A stretch of DNA of 64,000 nt. Origin: Tessaracoccus sp. MC1679. GTDB lineage: Bacteria; Actinomycetota; Actinomycetes; Propionibacteriales; Propionibacteriaceae. The stretch covers positions 558,001-622,000 of the forward strand of contig NZ_JACJGB010000001.1 in assembly GCF_014164775.1 (NCBI RefSeq), given 5' to 3'. The translations under genes were made by a program, and so were the position numbers. Positions 62,033 to 64,000 of the stretch are shown here, piece after piece; the stretch's first letter is position 1, and each line of letters opens with the position of its first letter. The notes beneath the pieces are model-generated. The model saw only the letters and a program-made list of their open reading frames with translations, was not told the origin of the DNA and searched no databases.

Positions 62033-63931
62033 GTGATGGTCGGTCGGTTCGCGCGCGCGCTGCTGGTGGCGGCGCTGCTCGCCCTGGCGGTGGTGATCGT
62101 CGACCCCCGGCCCGCCGCGGCCGCCACGGACTACCTCGAGGTGGAGCTGACCAGCGTCTCCACGCCCACCCTGGATCTGGCAGACCCGGCGCAGGTGGTG
62201 GAGCTGAGCGGGACTCTCACCAACGTCTCCACGGTGCCCATCCGCTACGTCAACGTCCACTTCTGGCGGCTGAGCACGCCGCAGACCACCACCACCCAGC
62301 TGGCCCAGACCCTGGCTGACGTGCCGATCGGCGCCAGGCTGTTCGACGAGCAGGCCGGCAACCTCGACATTCTCACCCGGGACGAGGACTTCGCGCCCGG
62401 GCAGCGCGCCGACTTCACCGTACGGGCCACCGTCGCTCAACTGACCGCCGGGCAATACGCCTTGACCAGGACCGATGCCGGGTATCTGCTCGGCGTGCAG
62501 GTGCGCGGCATCCCGGCCGATGGCCCCAACCAGGTGGTGGGCGAGGACCAGGTGGTGGTGGCGGCCACCACGGAACCCGTGGAGTCCAGCGCCCTCGTGC
62601 TGCTCACCGCCCCACCCACCTGGCTGCCCGACGGGGACTTCATCGACGACTCCCTCGCCCGCGACCTCGCCGGCCGACTCGACACCCTCCTGGCCAGCGC
62701 CGAGCGCGACGGGGTGGTCGCGGCCGTGGATCCGGCTCTGCTGGAGGCCGTCGAGCTGATGACCGGGGACCACGTCGTGGGCGGGGTGAGCACCCCCGGA
62801 AGCGGGGTGGCGCTCGCCTGGCTGCGGCGCGTCCAGGCCCTCGCCGAGCAGGACCGGCTCTGGCGGCTCCCCTACGCCAACCCCCATCTGACCAGGGCCG
62901 ACGCCGCCGGTGAGCTGGACCGGGTGCTGGAATGGAGCGCCACCGCCACCCCGCCGTCGATGCTGGCGCTGCCGGGTGTCGCGGTGATGGAGGACGGCGC
63001 CGGCGAGCAACTGGCCGAGCAGCTGACCGACGTCGACACCGTCGTGGTGCGGAACGCCAGCGGCAGCCGCGGCGGCGCGCCCGCGCTGCTGGGTGCCTCT
63101 CCCCTGGCCAGCTTCGCGGCGCTACCGCCCGGCGTGCGGCTGGGCAGGCTGATCACCGAGGAGTTGCTCGCCGACGCGACGCCGCTCTACGTCATCTCGA
63201 CGGTGGAGGCGGCGGAGGCGGACGCCACCCCCGGCGCTCAGCGGCGCCACATCGCCCCCGGCTCCAGCCCCGCCGGCCGGCTTGTCTGGCCGGATGCCAC
63301 CGAGCCCGCCCAGTGGCCCGCCCTGGCAGACCGCCTGCACGCCATCGAGGCCGACGCGGAGTTCCTGCGCCAACTCATGGGCTCCGACGAGCCGACGGAC
63401 CTGTCCAGGATCGGGTCCACGGCCTTCTCGAAGGACTTCGCCGACGAGGCCGCCGCGCTGGCCTATCTCGACGCCGTCGCCCCCTCCCGCATCGACGCCT
63501 CGCTGGTGACACTGCGGGCGGCCGAATCGTTCGTCATGGGGTCGCGCACCAACACGTTCCCGGTCACCGTCACCAACGGCCTGGGCGTTCCCATCCAGGT
63601 GAGGCTGGAGTTCGCGTCGGACTCCCCGCAGCGCATCCGGGTCCCCGCGGTGGGTCCCGTGACGGTGGGGCCGGGCCAGGCGGCCACCGTCGACATCACG
63701 CCGGAGGCCACCGCCAACGGGGTCGCGATCGTGCGCGCCCAACTGACCACGGTGGCGGGCGACCCCTTGGGGAGGCCGCTGCCCATCGAAATCAGCGCTA
63801 CCGACTTCGGGCGCGTCGGCTGGATCATCATCGTCGTCTCGGGTGCTGTAGTGGTGGGGGGCACCGCCCTCCGGATCCGCGCCGTGCAACGCGAACGTTC
63901 GGGCAAGGAGAACAGTGAGCCAAGTCAGTAG
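62033..63931 (+). CDS. Secreted, membrane-anchored DUF6049 protein (Rv3909-like)
   Basis: 632 residues. It starts at GTG 62033 or ATG 62036; no ribosome-binding site separates them. A signal sequence covers about 1-30 (LLVAALLALAVVIVDPRPAAAA). A large extracytoplasmic region of beta-rich domains runs to about 595. One TM segment lies at about 602-622 (GWIIIVVSGAVVVGGTALRI), followed by a basic cytoplasmic tail. Between pcnA and murJ, actinobacteria commonly carry a protein of this kind, and a role near MurJ and cell-wall assembly is suggested by context only. Its 3' end overlaps murJ by 17 bases. Confidence 0.85.
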   Translation: MMVGRFARALLVAALLALAVVIVDPRPAAAATDYLEVELTSVSTPTLDLADPAQVVELSGTLTNVSTVPIRYVNVHFWRLSTPQTTTTQLAQTLADVPIGARLFDEQAGNLDILTRDEDFAPGQRADFTVRATVAQLTAGQYALTRTDAGYLLGVQVRGIPADGPNQVVGEDQVVVAATTEPVESSALVLLTAPPTWLPDGDFIDDSLARDLAGRLDTLLASAERDGVVAAVDPALLEAVELMTGDHVVGGVSTPGSGVALAWLRRVQALAEQDRLWRLPYANPHLTRADAAGELDRVLEWSATATPPSMLALPGVAVMEDGAGEQLAEQLTDVDTVVVRNASGSRGGAPALLGASPLASFAALPPGVRLGRLITEELLADATPLYVISTVEAAEADATPGAQRRHIAPGSSPAGRLVWPDATEPAQWPALADRLHAIEADAEFLRQLMGSDEPTDLSRIGSTAFSKDFADEAAALAYLDAVAPSRIDASLVTLRAAESFVMGSRTNTFPVTVTNGLGVPIQVRLEFASDSPQRIRVPAVGPVTVGPGQAATVDITPEATANGVAIVRAQLTTVAGDPLGRPLPIEISATDFGRVGWIIIVVSGAVVVGGTALRIRAVQRERSGKENSEPSQ

Positions 63932-64000
63932 CACCAGGAAACTCATCGGCGCCGGCGCCATCATGGCGTCCGGGACGATGATCTCGCGCATCCTCGGAGT
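63915..64000 (+). CDS. murJ: Lipid II flippase MurJ, 5' end only
   Basis: Starts at GTG 63915, inside the last codons of the DUF6049 gene, with AAGGAG at 63905-63910 as ribosome-binding site. The 28 visible residues include KLIGAGAIMASGTMISRILG, the typical first TM segment of MurJ/MviN. The gene runs out of the window. The overlap implies co-expression with the DUF6049 protein. Confidence 0.85.
   Translation, partial: MSQVSSTRKLIGAGAIMASGTMISRILG

Overview
The window is high-GC actinobacterial chromosome with mostly tightly packed genes, many short ATGA/GTGA overlaps and frequent GTG starts. Several traits point to the Propionibacteriaceae or a near relative: a PPi-linked set (pyruvate phosphate dikinase, its DUF299 regulator and a membrane pyrophosphatase), Pta-AckA, a FemX-type peptidyltransferase, MetP/MetS, and actinobacterial core synteny (ponA, GT87, FemX, rpsF-ssb-rpsR-rplI, pcnA, murJ). 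The family assignment is inference. No tRNA, rRNA, CRISPR array, insertion sequence or prophage module was seen.

Layout. 1-241 holds repeats only. 242-7922 is almost all minus strand: a Gfo/Idh/MocA oxidoreductase, a DUF2236 protein, a 58-residue zinc ribbon, the rpsF-ssb-rpsR-rplI ribosomal operon with a strong terminator, then an acyl-CoA synthetase operon with a small membrane protein, a rhodanese and an SGNH hydrolase. 8074-10816 has an ABC1/UbiB kinase and endonuclease IV. A less GC-rich orphan AAA ATPase (10861-12030) faces away from a six-gene Mrp cation/proton antiporter operon (12198-18473). An LLM flavin oxidoreductase and a large secreted subtilase follow.

23533-26799 is pta-ackA. 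26949-30233 is a three-gene lipid operon (SDR, PlsC-type acyltransferase, alkyl-DHAP-synthase-like flavoprotein) that resembles the peroxisomal ether-lipid enzyme set. 30552-34151 encodes one large HTH-nSTAND1-TM-propeller protein. YaaA, MetP/MetS and a low-complexity membrane protein come next. On the minus strand, 38325-46554 holds ppdK, its regulator, and a complete two-gene PTS: IIBC with a degenerate extra IIB, and a IIA-HPr-EI fusion. 47401-49974 is a divergent membrane pyrophosphatase with a lipobox-like N-terminus. 50314-50662 is gene debris (fumC tail joined to a broken VOC gene).

50883-64000 returns to cell-envelope and core genes: FKBP, DUF4282, FemX with an alanine-racemase-like partner, GT87, PBP1 (ponA), two small membrane proteins, MscS, CCA-adding enzyme, a DUF6049 secreted protein and the start of murJ. 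In mycobacteria and streptomycetes ponA/femX lie next to rpsF-rplI; here about 48 kb separates them.

The most unusual non-coding content is in the large intergenic gaps. A composite element of about 247 bp made of two long stem-loops occurs three times (23166-23412, 37886-38135, 59209-59456), with a fragment at base 1. It sits among other dispersed REP-like words, tandem repeats and near-perfect palindromes at 4501, 42043, 50211 and 58965.
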